A stretch of DNA of 64,000 nt from an uncultured Clostridia bacterium (GTDB taxonomy: Bacteria > Bacillota_A > Clostridia > TANB77 > CAG-508), in contig CANQZZ010000001.1 in the NCBI GenBank assembly GCA_947628465.1, forward strand, positions 20,818 to 84,817, in the 5' to 3' direction. This document shows positions 7,555 to 15,906 of this stretch, piece by piece (the first letter of the stretch is position 1; every line of letters begins with the position of its first letter). The translations under genes were made by a program, and so were the position numbers. The notes under the pieces are model-generated. The model saw nothing but the letters and a program-made list of their open reading frames with translations. It made no database searches and had not been told where the DNA came from.

Positions 7555-8496
7555 GTGTATTCAGGTCCTTTTCACCTTTACTTTGCAGGTAAAGGGTCAA
7601 AGAACTCTGCTGAGTTAAAAAGAGAACTTGGTTGTGACCAGTTGTATTCTCAGTTGAATGAACGTTCACACATCATGGAAGATATTGCATACTTGAAAGA
7701 ACATCCAAATGCTTTCTGCTTATTTGTCGACTCTGGTGCGTATACGGCTTATACTCAGGGCAAAGAAGTGGATGTAGACGATTATATTAAGTTAATCAAT
7801 GAAATCGGAGATTATGTAACTGTATTTGCTCAAGTGGATAAGATTCCACAAGTCATTGGGCGTAAGCCTACGGAAGAAGAGTTAGCAGATGCTCCGAGGC
7901 AAAGTTGGGAAAACTATCTTTACATGATAGAAAGAGTAGATAAGAAATATAGAGATAAGATTATGCCTGTATTTCACTTTGAAGAAGATACAAAGTGGTT
8001 ACATAAAATGCTAGATTACACATTTGAGGATGGACACCATATTAAGTATATCGGGTTAGCTGTAAGTACCGTAGATACAGCAGCTATTAGATATGCTTGG
8101 TTGCAGATGTGTTTTGATATCATTGAAAAAAGTCCAAATCCGGATGTTATGACTCATGCATTTGGATGTACTCAGTTAGATGTTTTACAGAAATTTCCTT
8201 TAACTTCTGCAGATTCAACAACTTGGGTTCAGGCAGCTGCTTACGGTAATATAATCATTGATAACAAAGTTTATATGGTTTCTAATCGAAGGTTAAATAA
8301 CAGTGGTAATCTTTTGAATAGTACTTCTCATATACAAGAAATAATTTCTAAGAAAATTGAACAGTATGGTTCAACATTGGAAAAGTGCATTGAAGATTAT
8401 TCTGAAAGAACTATGGTAAACATTAGATCAATGAAAGATTGGGCAGACAACTATGTCTGCACTTACTGCCCAGTTGTGAGAGGAGATTTGTGGTGA
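7555..8496 (+). CDS. DpdA-like DNA 7-deazaguanine transglycosylase (TGT superfamily)
   Basis: Predicted to exchange guanine in DNA for a 7-deazaguanine base. The protein reads as a TGT-like barrel: VDSGAYTAYTQG at the position of the TGT DSGG loop, VFAQVDKIPQ, IKYIGLAVS (like GGLAVG), and HAFGCTQ...FPLTSADSTTW, where the nucleophile Asp region is expected. Phage DpdA proteins share the S-x-D-S-T/S-x-W signature. C-T-Y-C near the C-terminus may bind metal. GTG 7555 follows AAAGGAG by 9 bases. It overlaps the SDR gene. Substrate cannot be deduced from sequence alone. Confidence 0.75.
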   Translation: MYSGPFHLYFAGKGSKNSAELKRELGCDQLYSQLNERSHIMEDIAYLKEHPNAFCLFVDSGAYTAYTQGKEVDVDDYIKLINEIGDYVTVFAQVDKIPQVIGRKPTEEELADAPRQSWENYLYMIERVDKKYRDKIMPVFHFEEDTKWLHKMLDYTFEDGHHIKYIGLAVSTVDTAAIRYAWLQMCFDIIEKSPNPDVMTHAFGCTQLDVLQKFPLTSADSTTWVQAAAYGNIIIDNKVYMVSNRRLNNSGNLLNSTSHIQEIISKKIEQYGSTLEKCIEDYSERTMVNIRSMKDWADNYVCTYCPVVRGDLW

Positions 8497-9182
8497 AAGT
8501 TTTGATTACCGGGACTAGCAGCGGGATTGGTAAAGCATCTGCTCTAAAGTTTCTGGGCTTAAAATATGACGTCTACGGGATTGATATTCAAGAATCGACT
8601 ATTGATACAGCAAAGTATGATTTTAGATATCATCATTTCGTAGCTGATGTTAGTAAGCCAGAACAGCTTCCCGTATTGCCTGAAATGGATTATGTTATTA
8701 ACAATGCTGGAACAGTAATCGAAGAAGATTCAATTCCCGTAAATCTTGAGGGTTATGTTAATATTGTAAACAAGTATTGTTGGGGAAATGATAAGATAAA
8801 GTCGATTCTGAATGTTGGAAGTATTTCTGGTATTGTTGGTCTTGATACTCCTCTTTATGCAGCATCACAAGGTGGAAGAATTTCATATACTAAGAATCTA
8901 GCAATCAATTTTACCCATAAGTTTAAGAAGATACCGGTAAATATTCTTTGTTTTGGTGCTGTACTTTCGGGTTTGGAACCTAATCTCTATCGACACAAAG
9001 AACTTGTTGAAGCAGTAGCAAATCAGAATCTTCTTAAGAAATGGATTCAAGTTGATGAAGCAGCTGAGTGGGTTTATTTCATGTCAGTTGTAAATAAGTC
9101 AATGTGCGGTGAAACACTTCTGGTTGATAATGGTGAGCGATCTAACTTCCAGTTTATTGAAACTCCAGGGGGTTCAAGATGA
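8493..9182 (+). CDS. SDR-family oxidoreductase with altered YxxxK
   Basis: Rossmann protein of about 229 residues: TGTSSGIG nucleotide-binding motif at the N-terminus, D-V-S-K acidic turn, NNAG, and a serine (V-G-S-I-S) before the tyrosine. The catalytic Y-x-x-x-K reads Y-A-A-S-Q, so the lysine is replaced by glutamine. It starts at GTG 8493, overlapping the DpdA-like stop, with GAGGAGA upstream. Co-translation with the DpdA-like protein suggests a tailoring or accessory role in the same base modification (inference). Loss of the Lys may mean reduced or altered chemistry. Confidence 0.75.
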   Translation: MKVLITGTSSGIGKASALKFLGLKYDVYGIDIQESTIDTAKYDFRYHHFVADVSKPEQLPVLPEMDYVINNAGTVIEEDSIPVNLEGYVNIVNKYCWGNDKIKSILNVGSISGIVGLDTPLYAASQGGRISYTKNLAINFTHKFKKIPVNILCFGAVLSGLEPNLYRHKELVEAVANQNLLKKWIQVDEAAEWVYFMSVVNKSMCGETLLVDNGERSNFQFIETPGGSR

Positions 9183-9256
9183 ACTAATTATAAACCTAGA
9201 AAAAGAAATCAAAAAAAAACAGATGAAAGAAATATATTATTCTAAAGGAGATTCTA

Positions 9257-10381
9257 ATGATTATTCGTACTGACCTGCTACAAGATTCTTGTGCAAGAAT
9301 TTTTAATGCAGTAGATTCTAATGTTTTGTCAACAGTAACTGAAACCCTTGAGATTGAATGTTCTGAAAGAATCCTTCGTTTATGTGTTACAAATCGTGAG
9401 TATTTTGTTGAAATTCAACTAGAAACAGATGTTGATGAGTATTTTCATGCAACAGTTAATGCAAATTTATTTCTTAAGTTAATCAGTAAAGTAACTTCTG
9501 AGACGATTGAACTTTCAATTCATGAAAATTCGTTGTTTATTAAGTGTAATGGTGATTATAAGATTCCTCTTATTTATGAGGGAGATTCACTTCTTGTACT
9601 TCCTAGAATTGAGATTGAAGATGTTTATGAGAAATTCGAAATCGACAGTAAGTTTTTGAATTCAATTGTAGATTTTAATAGTAAAGAGCTCCAGAAAGGA
9701 ACACTTTCTAAACCTATTCAGAGACTTTACTATCTGGACAATAAAGGATGTTTGACCTTTACAAGTGGTGCTTGTGTGAATAGATTTGATGTTGATATGA
9801 TGTCAAGGTTGCTTCTTAACGACAAACTTGTAAAATTACTTCGTTTATTCAAAGATACAAAGGTTGTTGTTAAAACAGGTCATAACAAGATTAGTGATGA
9901 TATCCTTGCAACTGTTGTTGAATTTGATAATGAATCATCCCCTCGTATTAAGATTAGTTCGGTTTTGAATTGTGACGATACAATGGTTGTTAAGTTCCCA
10001 GTTGATGCAGTAAGAAGTAGAGCGGACAAAGCATACCCTCGTACAGTAACTATCAACAAAGAAATGCTAAATCAAGCCATTGAAAGGCTAATGCTATTTA
10101 GTCAGGGTGCGGCAAAGACTGATCTGTCTATGTTAGTTGTAAAAATGAAATTTTCTCAGGATTATGTTACTGTTTCTGATAGAATGGAAATTAACAAAGA
10201 AGATGTTTACTACAGTAAAGAAGATGATAGTGGAGAAGATTATTCTTTGATGGTTTATAGTAGTGATTTAACAAAGACACTTAATACTTGTACTAATCAA
10301 CTTGTTCAAATTAGTTTTGGTGATGGACAAGCTCTAGTGGTTTCAGAAGGTAATGTATCTTGGGTAATTCCTGAGTGCTAA
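9257..10381 (+). CDS. dnaN: DNA polymerase sliding clamp (beta-like)
   Basis: 374 residues, the size of bacterial beta clamps. Three repeated clamp domains are recognisable from the alternating strand pattern (ATVNANLFLKLISKV; FEIDSKFLNSIVDF; VTINKEMLNQAIERLMLFSQ) and the last domain ends VSEGNVSWVIPEC. Preceded by AAAGGAG. It would tether the split Pol I and be loaded by the clamp-loader set at 15.9-18.6 kb. Divergent from host beta, as is usual for phage clamps. Confidence 0.8.
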   Translation: MIIRTDLLQDSCARIFNAVDSNVLSTVTETLEIECSERILRLCVTNREYFVEIQLETDVDEYFHATVNANLFLKLISKVTSETIELSIHENSLFIKCNGDYKIPLIYEGDSLLVLPRIEIEDVYEKFEIDSKFLNSIVDFNSKELQKGTLSKPIQRLYYLDNKGCLTFTSGACVNRFDVDMMSRLLLNDKLVKLLRLFKDTKVVVKTGHNKISDDILATVVEFDNESSPRIKISSVLNCDDTMVVKFPVDAVRSRADKAYPRTVTINKEMLNQAIERLMLFSQGAAKTDLSMLVVKMKFSQDYVTVSDRMEINKEDVYYSKEDDSGEDYSLMVYSSDLTKTLNTCTNQLVQISFGDGQALVVSEGNVSWVIPEC

Positions 10382-10382
10382 G

Positions 10383-10850
10383 ATGAAGAATCGAGGTAAG
10401 GAATTTGAGAATAAGGTAAGAGAGGATTTTATCAAACTGCCTTATTCTCATATCGAGAGGATTTACGATAATACAAGCGGGTATAAATCAATAAAAGGGA
10501 GAGCAGATTTTATCGGATATGTTTATCCTAATATGTATTATCTAGAGTGTAAGTGTAATTATGGGAATACATTTCCGCTTTCAAATATTACACAGTATGA
10601 TGCTTTAATGGAAGTTACAAAGATTCCTGGGATAAGGGCCGGAGTTATATTGTGGCTTATAGATAACGATAAAGTAGTGTATATACCCGTACGCACAATT
10701 AAGACAATGAAAGAAAATGGAGAAAAATCGTACAATTTCAAAAAACACGGATTAAATACTTATCGTGTTTTTGAAATACCATCTGTTAAAAGGCGCGTTT
10801 TTATGGATAGTGATTATAATGTCCTTAGAAATCTTGAGGACGGGGATTGA
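10383..10850 (+). CDS. recU: RecU-like Holliday junction resolvase
   Basis: Short RecU-type nuclease of 155 residues: GKEFENKVREDF, the R-I-Y-D...GY substrate loop, ADFIGYVYPNMYYLECKC (metal-binding D...ExK), GNTFPLSNITQYD and AGVILWLID. These follow the family in order. It resolves recombination or replication junctions. It starts one base after the clamp stop and ends against the next GTG start. A second, different resolvase-like nuclease lies at 13.9 kb. Confidence 0.8.
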   Translation: MKNRGKEFENKVREDFIKLPYSHIERIYDNTSGYKSIKGRADFIGYVYPNMYYLECKCNYGNTFPLSNITQYDALMEVTKIPGIRAGVILWLIDNDKVVYIPVRTIKTMKENGEKSYNFKKHGLNTYRVFEIPSVKRRVFMDSDYNVLRNLEDGD

Positions 10851-11327
10851 GTGAGATTTAGATTAGTTGATTTGATTGGATTGAGTGATTTAACCTTTCA
10901 AACAAAGATAGATGATAAACTAATTTTTGATATATTTCAAGACAGCTCTTTTGATTACTGTGCTTTTTTGATTGAACAGAAGTATTTTGAAACCTTTTTC
11001 AATATGCTAATGGAATCAATATATGATATTTCAAAGATTAGTGTTTGGATACGATCTCCTTTGATAGCATCAGATTTATTCTATGCTAGTAGAACTCAGA
11101 AGAATTGCTGTTGTTTTATATTCTGGTTATCTAAAGATGGAATTGAGTATCCAAAAGAATTTCCTCTTAATTTTTACATTGAAAAAACATCAAAGAATGA
11201 GGTACCTGATTGGTTGAAAACTACAAAAGAAGTAATGGATTCGGAAGATATTGATTTTGAGTTGATCACAAATTCAGGATTAACATTGAATGAAAGTAAA
11301 GAAGATGGGAGACACGATTTGTTTTGA
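10851..11327 (+). CDS. Hypothetical protein in recombination operon
   Basis: 158 residues, no recognised domain. Rich in aromatic residues and Asp/Ser, with a CCCF cluster near residue 82. GTG start directly after the recU stop, and overlapping the next gene by 4 bases, so it is part of the recU-recA operon and probably a partner protein of recombination or replication (inference). Confidence 0.7.
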   Translation: MRFRLVDLIGLSDLTFQTKIDDKLIFDIFQDSSFDYCAFLIEQKYFETFFNMLMESIYDISKISVWIRSPLIASDLFYASRTQKNCCCFIFWLSKDGIEYPKEFPLNFYIEKTSKNEVPDWLKTTKEVMDSEDIDFELITNSGLTLNESKEDGRHDLF

Positions 11328-11947
11328 ATTATCCAGACATTGAAAGTTATGCAAGTAAAGTTGATTCAGATTATCAAATCTGTGAGGAAATGTCAAAACC
11401 TATTCTTGACAGTTATTGTGGAGATTTAGACAAGTTAGTTTATGATTTCAATGCAAATGCAGTTATCAAAGAAGCTGATAATTCGCAACTTGAAAGATTT
11501 CTGTTTACTTTTGGCGTAGAGATTTATAACTTAGGATCTAAACTTGAGAGTGTTGGGTTGAAAGAAGACATTTCAAAAGTTCTGTATAAAGAAGCATATA
11601 ATACTGCGTATCTTGATGCTAAAGGACTAGTAGGAGATAAAAATAAGCCCACTGTTGCAGAATTAACTTCAATTGCTGAACAAGCAACAAAGAATGAGAT
11701 TATTGTGAATACTATCTATGATAGAGTCTACTCTGAAATGAAAACAAAGTTGAATTCAGCTGTAGAAATTGTTGCTTCAATTCGTAAGATTATTAGTAGA
11801 AGAATGCAAGAGTTTGATTTTTCAAACATGCTGCATGAGTTAAACTCTGATCCTTTCAAACAAAGCATGGTTGCTGCATCTACAAGAGATGATTCTAAGG
11901 GTCAACCACCAGTTGGTAGAAGGCAATATTCTGAGGTGGATTACTAA
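11324..11947 (+). CDS. Helical hypothetical protein upstream of recA
   Basis: 207 residues, mostly predicted helical, with charged heptad-like stretches (EQATKNEIIVNTIYDRVYSEMKT) and a disordered C-terminal tail (STRDDSKGQPPVGRR). TTG 11324 overlaps the previous stop, and the stop overlaps the recA ATG (TAATG). A recombination mediator role would fit the position, but no homologue is recognised. Confidence 0.7.
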   Translation: MNYPDIESYASKVDSDYQICEEMSKPILDSYCGDLDKLVYDFNANAVIKEADNSQLERFLFTFGVEIYNLGSKLESVGLKEDISKVLYKEAYNTAYLDAKGLVGDKNKPTVAELTSIAEQATKNEIIVNTIYDRVYSEMKTKLNSAVEIVASIRKIISRRMQEFDFSNMLHELNSDPFKQSMVAASTRDDSKGQPPVGRRQYSEVDY

Positions 11948-13128
11948 TGGCAAGAGAAGTTGGAACAATATCAGATATTCTAAAAGATATTAAGAAGAAG
12001 TATGGTGAAACCGTTGCCACTGTGGGAGCAGAAGATTTACGAGTAGATGGTATCTTATCTTTAGGTAGTCCTTCGTTGGATTTCGCAATCTATGGTGGTG
12101 TACCAGAAGGAAGAATTGTTGAATTAAGTGGCGCCGAAGGAAGTGGAAAGACTACAAACGCATTTCTTATCGCCGCATCATACCAAAGAGAAGAGTTAAA
12201 AAGGAACTCAGATTCTCCAAGATATATTGTTTACATTGACCAAGAGTGTACAGCTGATCCTACATGGGCATTAAAGATGGGCTATGATATGGGAGAGAAC
12301 GCTAAAGTAAAAACAATTCTGCTTCGTCCTGAAGGTCAATCAGCAGAAGAAGTTTTCGACATGGCCCTTGATCTCTTGAAAACAGGGGATGTTGGACTTA
12401 TTATTATAGATAGTATTGCAACGCTTGTTCCACAGCAGATTGTTGATGAATCCATGGAGAAGTATCAGATGGGAGGTATTGCTAAATCATTAACAAGGTT
12501 TGCAAATACAGCTGTTGGACTTCTTCGTAAGTATAAGGCAACACTTATTGGTATTAACCAAGTAAGAGATAACATGAGCGGTTATGGTGATGCTACACTT
12601 ACACCTGGTGGTCGTGCTTGGAAACATCAATGCTCAATGAGGCTTATGTTTAAAAGAGGAACATTCTTTGACGAAGATGGTAATGAACTCACAAAGTCAG
12701 CACAATCTCCTGCAGGTCATACTATTGAAATGTATGTGTTAAAAACAAAGGTTTGTAAGTGGGATAGAAAGTTAGGAACGGCACATCTAAACTATACTAA
12801 AGGAATTGATATCTTAAGAGATACCATTGATTTAGCAACGTATTTTGGTTTTATTGATAATCCAGTAGCAGGAACATTCAGAATTCTAAATCCCGATACA
12901 GGTGATTTGGAAGTGGATTCAGAAGGCAATGAGATAAAGATAAGAGGGAAGAAGAATTTAGTTCCTTACTTTGAAGAGCATTTAGATACTTGGAAGAAAC
13001 TTTACAATAAAGTATATGATAAGTTGCAAGTAAAAGATGATCCAAACGTTGTTGCATTTGAGAAGATGCTGAATATTGATTTAGTTGAAAAGTTAGGAAT
13101 CAATCTTGATGAATCCGAGGAAATATGA
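11947..13128 (+). CDS. recA: RecA/UvsX-like recombinase
   Basis: Strand-exchange ATPase, 393 residues. Walker A GAEGSGKT; VGLIIIDSIATLVP for Walker B; ATLIGINQVRDNMSGYGDATLTPGGRAWKH contains the L2/ssDNA-binding region with the conserved N-Q-V-R and P-G-G. The C-terminus is longer than a typical phage UvsX. ATG overlaps the previous stop, and the end overlaps the next nuclease ATG by ATGA. The group recU-recA-nuclease gives the phage its own recombination-dependent repair or replication. Confidence 0.92.
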   Translation: MAREVGTISDILKDIKKKYGETVATVGAEDLRVDGILSLGSPSLDFAIYGGVPEGRIVELSGAEGSGKTTNAFLIAASYQREELKRNSDSPRYIVYIDQECTADPTWALKMGYDMGENAKVKTILLRPEGQSAEEVFDMALDLLKTGDVGLIIIDSIATLVPQQIVDESMEKYQMGGIAKSLTRFANTAVGLLRKYKATLIGINQVRDNMSGYGDATLTPGGRAWKHQCSMRLMFKRGTFFDEDGNELTKSAQSPAGHTIEMYVLKTKVCKWDRKLGTAHLNYTKGIDILRDTIDLATYFGFIDNPVAGTFRILNPDTGDLEVDSEGNEIKIRGKKNLVPYFEEHLDTWKKLYNKVYDKLQVKDDPNVVAFEKMLNIDLVEKLGINLDESEEI

Positions 13129-13910
13129 TGGATTTCGAGTTGATTGAAAAGCTCGATAGTTTTAGATATATGTTTAATGAACAGGAGCATAAGTATTATT
13201 TCAACGGTGCTCCTGTTCAATTTTCCGTTACTCAGTTTATCGAAAGATATTTTGAGCCTTTTGATTCAGAAAGTATTAGTAAGAAATACGCGGAAAAGTA
13301 TTCACTAAACCAACAAGATGTGTTAGAGGATTGGAAACGAAAGGGAGATATAGCTGCTTTTGCAGGAACCTTTATTCATAGGTTTTTGCAAGAGGGAAAA
13401 GAGCATCGTACATACTTACCCATCTATGATGATAATGCCTTGCACAGCCTAAGCGAGCTGGTTAAACAAAGGGTGAATATTCTGTTACCAAAAGCAAAAG
13501 CGTTCTTAGCGGACACAGAAGGTAAGTTGATACCAATAAAACTTGAATACATAGTTGGCTACAAAGATTTGATAGCTGGAAGTATAGATATGCTTTGTTG
13601 GAATAAAACAAAGCAAGAATTACAGATATGGGATTATAAGAATACAAAAGAAATTGCAACAAGTAATAGATTTGGAAAGAAAATGAAACCGCCTTTTACA
13701 GGCGATGACTGTAATCTTAATCATTACTCTGTACAGCTGAGCATGTATAAAGCAATACTGGAAATGGTTACAGGTTTGTGTGTAAGTTCTTGTAATATCG
13801 TTCATTTTGATTACACAAAAGACGATGATTCTTTTAATATATATCCAGCTAAAGATTTTTCAAGTATATGTAAGAACGAGATATTACAACTTGTAAGTAA
13901 TAAGTTGTAA
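13125..13910 (+). CDS. PD-(D/E)XK exonuclease, Cas4/RecB-like
   Basis: 261 residues with the RecB-type nuclease core: FIHRFLQEG (His motif I), LEYIVGYKDLIAGSIDMLC (motif II Asp), LQIWDYKNTK (D-x-K motif III) and QLSMYKAIL (QxxxY motif). No Cys cluster, so no iron-sulfur cluster is expected. The start overlaps the recA stop (ATGA). A recombination-linked exonuclease is the likely role. The gene ends S-N-K-L-stop because the next promoter's -35 box forms its last codons. Confidence 0.8.
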   Translation: MMDFELIEKLDSFRYMFNEQEHKYYFNGAPVQFSVTQFIERYFEPFDSESISKKYAEKYSLNQQDVLEDWKRKGDIAAFAGTFIHRFLQEGKEHRTYLPIYDDNALHSLSELVKQRVNILLPKAKAFLADTEGKLIPIKLEYIVGYKDLIAGSIDMLCWNKTKQELQIWDYKNTKEIATSNRFGKKMKPPFTGDDCNLNHYSVQLSMYKAILEMVTGLCVSSCNIVHFDYTKDDDSFNIYPAKDFSSICKNEILQLVSNKL

Positions 13911-13933
13911 TTTTCTAACAAATATGCTATAAT
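13905..13933 (+). promoter_or_regulatory. Phage promoter (TTGTAA-17-TATAAT), leaderless output
   Basis: AAGTTGTAATTT and TATGCTATAAT with 17-bp spacing, overlapping the stop of the upstream gene. The -10 ends 6 bases before ATG 13940, so the expected transcription start is at the start codon itself. Confidence 0.85.
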
Positions 13934-13939
13934 AAAACT

Positions 13940-14284
13940 ATGAAGAACGAAGAATGTACGAGATTTTATTCCGATAAACATGAAAAATCAATCTGTAAAG
14001 CACTCGGAGCACAACAGCAGGTAAATAGTGGTGCAACAAAGTTCTCTAAGGGTGATGTTATAAATCGTTCAGCGTCTTTATTGATTGAAGCAAAGTGTTC
14101 AATGACAAAGAAATCTTCTTTTAGTATTAAAGAAGAGTGGTTGTTAAAGAATAAACAAGAAGCATTTCAGATGGGATTAAGTAATAGTGCACTTTGCTTT
14201 AATTTTGAGCCGGACGGTAAGAATTACTATATAGTTGATGAAAAAGTAATGCAATTCTTAGTTGAAAAGTTAATTGAGGAATAA
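13940..14284 (+). CDS. Hjc-like Holliday junction resolvase family nuclease (leaderless)
   Basis: 114 residues with the compact restriction-endonuclease-like order E (KHEKSICKAL), G-D (FSKGDVI), E-A-K (LLIEAKCS), then SFSIKEEWLLKNKQEAFQMG. This is the arrangement of Hjc and phage Holliday-junction resolvases. The first catalytic Glu is 15 residues from ATG 13940, so no later start is possible. The ATG coincides with the predicted +1 of its promoter and there is no ribosome binding site, so it is probably translated from leaderless mRNA. Confidence 0.7.
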   Translation: MKNEECTRFYSDKHEKSICKALGAQQQVNSGATKFSKGDVINRSASLLIEAKCSMTKKSSFSIKEEWLLKNKQEAFQMGLSNSALCFNFEPDGKNYYIVDEKVMQFLVEKLIEE

Positions 14285-14285
14285 G

Positions 14286-14314
14286 TTGTATTTTCTGGAT
14301 TTATATCTTATAAT
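14286..14314 (+). promoter_or_regulatory. Phage promoter (TTGTAT-17-TATAAT)
   Basis: AAGTTGTATTTT, 17-bp spacer, TATAAT without the usual TGC extension. It drives the HTH protein after an unusually long leader of about 130 bases that contains an imperfect hairpin (ATCACCAC...GTGTTGAT, about 14355-14374), a possible operator or regulatory stem. Confidence 0.75.
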
Positions 14315-14453
14315 ATATTTGTAAAACAAGTAAAGTTACTAAAATAAATCAAGCAATCACCACTTAGGTGTTGATATAGATTTAATTCTTTTATCTGTGC
14401 AAGCAGTTTACATAAACAAAATAATAAAATAATATTAGAAAGAGGACTAACAG

Positions 14454-14795
14454 ATGAAAACAAATAAGAATGAAATTATCAAAGTTTTGAGCCTTAATGA
14501 CAACGAGTTGGACAAAGCAATCAAGATTAGGGACACCAAGTTTGATCGTAAACGTAAGTACACTGAAGATGATTACAAAGTAGCTGAAAAGCTTCTAAAG
14601 AAAGGTGAATCTTATTATCAAGTATCTATGAAACTTGGAATCAGTCGTCAGCAGCTTAGATATCACTTTGACGTAGAGTTTAGAGAGGCTTATAACTCGA
14701 ATAGAGGCGGTAAGCACTACGGTGTAACACATCTTGACAAGGCTAATCGAGTAAAGTATAAGAGAGGTCTTGTTGCAAGTGGGGCTCTTGTATAA
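14454..14795 (+). CDS. Helix-turn-helix DNA-binding protein
   Basis: 113 residues, basic. AEKLLKKGESYYQVSMKLGISRQQLRYHFD is a clear HTH (resembling Hin/resolvase-type or homeodomain-like helices). AGAGGAC lies 7 bases before ATG. The preceding long leader with a hairpin suggests autoregulation (inference). Could be a transcription regulator or a replication-initiation accessory factor. The N-terminal HTH of the intron HNH nuclease has a similar look, but no obvious identity. Confidence 0.7.
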   Translation: MKTNKNEIIKVLSLNDNELDKAIKIRDTKFDRKRKYTEDDYKVAEKLLKKGESYYQVSMKLGISRQQLRYHFDVEFREAYNSNRGGKHYGVTHLDKANRVKYKRGLVASGALV

Positions 14796-14811
14796 GTTTT
14801 AATATCAATTA

Positions 14812-14844
14812 TAAGGGCACAGGAATATTATTTCTTGTGCCCTT
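14812..14844 (+). terminator. Strong hairpin between HTH and HD genes
   Basis: TAAGGGCACA pairs with TGTGCCCTTA around a central loop. It lies in the short gap after the HTH gene. No run of T follows, so it is terminator-like rather than a classic intrinsic terminator. Confidence 0.5.
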
Positions 14845-14864
14845 AGTATAAATGAGGGATAGAT

Positions 14865-15500
14865 ATGCTGTCACAAGAAAGAATCGAAGAAAATAAGAAA
14901 GAAATTATTGAAAAGTTAAAATCAATTAGCAGAGAAGGAAGCAATATTGATAAACTTGTTGATTGGTTAGAAAAACATGAGTTTTTTAGTAGCCCCGCTT
15001 CTACTAAGTATCATCTTGCAACAGCCGGAGGACTTGCAGAGCATTCTCTAAATGTATTTTATAATCTTATGCACCTAATTAAGTATAAACAGCTTGAGGA
15101 TAAGATTTCTGAGGAGTCAGCAATTATTGTTGCATTGCTACATGATATTTCTAAGGCCGGAAATTATGAAGTAACCTCTCGTAATTTTAAGTTATATACT
15201 CCAGATGGAAGTAAGAAGGATGAAGTAGGTACATTCGAGTGGAAATCAGAGAAAAGCTATAAGATCAAAGACGATACATTTGTATTCGGTAGTCATGAAA
15301 TGAATTCTGAGTATATGGTGAGTCATTTTATTCCACTTACAGTTGAAGAGAGTGTAGCAATTCTACATCATATGGGAAGTATGTCATGGGACAGTGCAAA
15401 AGATGATATTGGTAAAGTATTTACTAAGTATCCATTATCATTGCTTCTTTGGGAAGCAGATTGTTTGTCAACTTATATTGACGAAAAGTTAGTTGAATAA
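14865..15500 (+). CDS. HD-domain phosphohydrolase
   Basis: 211 residues; metal site H...HD...: AEHSLNVFYNLM, VALLHDISKAG (HD pair), GSHEMNSEYMV and a later VAILHHMGS. Phage HD proteins of this type often act on nucleotides or nucleic-acid ends. ATG follows GAGGGA by 6 bases. It sits just before the clamp-loader set. Substrate unknown. Confidence 0.75.
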   Translation: MLSQERIEENKKEIIEKLKSISREGSNIDKLVDWLEKHEFFSSPASTKYHLATAGGLAEHSLNVFYNLMHLIKYKQLEDKISEESAIIVALLHDISKAGNYEVTSRNFKLYTPDGSKKDEVGTFEWKSEKSYKIKDDTFVFGSHEMNSEYMVSHFIPLTVEESVAILHHMGSMSWDSAKDDIGKVFTKYPLSLLLWEADCLSTYIDEKLVE

Positions 15501-15521
15501 AAATAATTATTACTATATAAT
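15493..15521 (+). promoter_or_regulatory. Promoter variant (TTGAAT-17-TATAAT), leaderless output
   Basis: AGTTGAATAA as -35 and TATAAT as -10, 17-bp spacer, overlapping the HD gene stop. The ATG of the next gene (15528) falls 6 bases after the -10, as at 13.9 kb. Confidence 0.6.
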
Positions 15522-15527
15522 ATTGTT

Positions 15528-15893
15528 ATGAACAGAATTATCAAAGAAGAATTGGAAAAAGTGAGGGTACCGTTACCTTACTATGATGACAATACAACTT
15601 ATATTATTATAGAGGGTAATACTGCAACTGATATCTTAGTTAGAATAAATCACGAATATATTATCATGTTGCATGACTCTGTATTAAACAAATCATCAGG
15701 ATTATCTTCAAACTGGAATAGAGGGATAACTCCAAAAAGTAAATATCTTCTAGTAATGGTGACAAAGATAACTGGTAATATGGTTCTTGTTGATGGGTGT
15801 GGTTATGATATCAAGTTAGAAGAATCATTGAAAGATTCTTATATTGATTTGTGGTTGCCTAAAAGTTTATTCAAAGTAATTTCTGAGCTATAA
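15528..15893 (+). CDS. Hypothetical protein, probably leaderless
   Basis: 121 residues, predicted mixed alpha/beta, no recognised motif. Start ATG 15528 coincides with the expected +1 of the promoter just upstream and lacks a Shine-Dalgarno. It precedes the DnaX-like gene by 13 bases, so it heads the clamp-loader operon and may be a replisome accessory (inference). Confidence 0.6.
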   Translation: MNRIIKEELEKVRVPLPYYDDNTTYIIIEGNTATDILVRINHEYIIMLHDSVLNKSSGLSSNWNRGITPKSKYLLVMVTKITGNMVLVDGCGYDIKLEESLKDSYIDLWLPKSLFKVISEL

Positions 15894-15906
15894 GTGAGGA
15901 TAAGTT

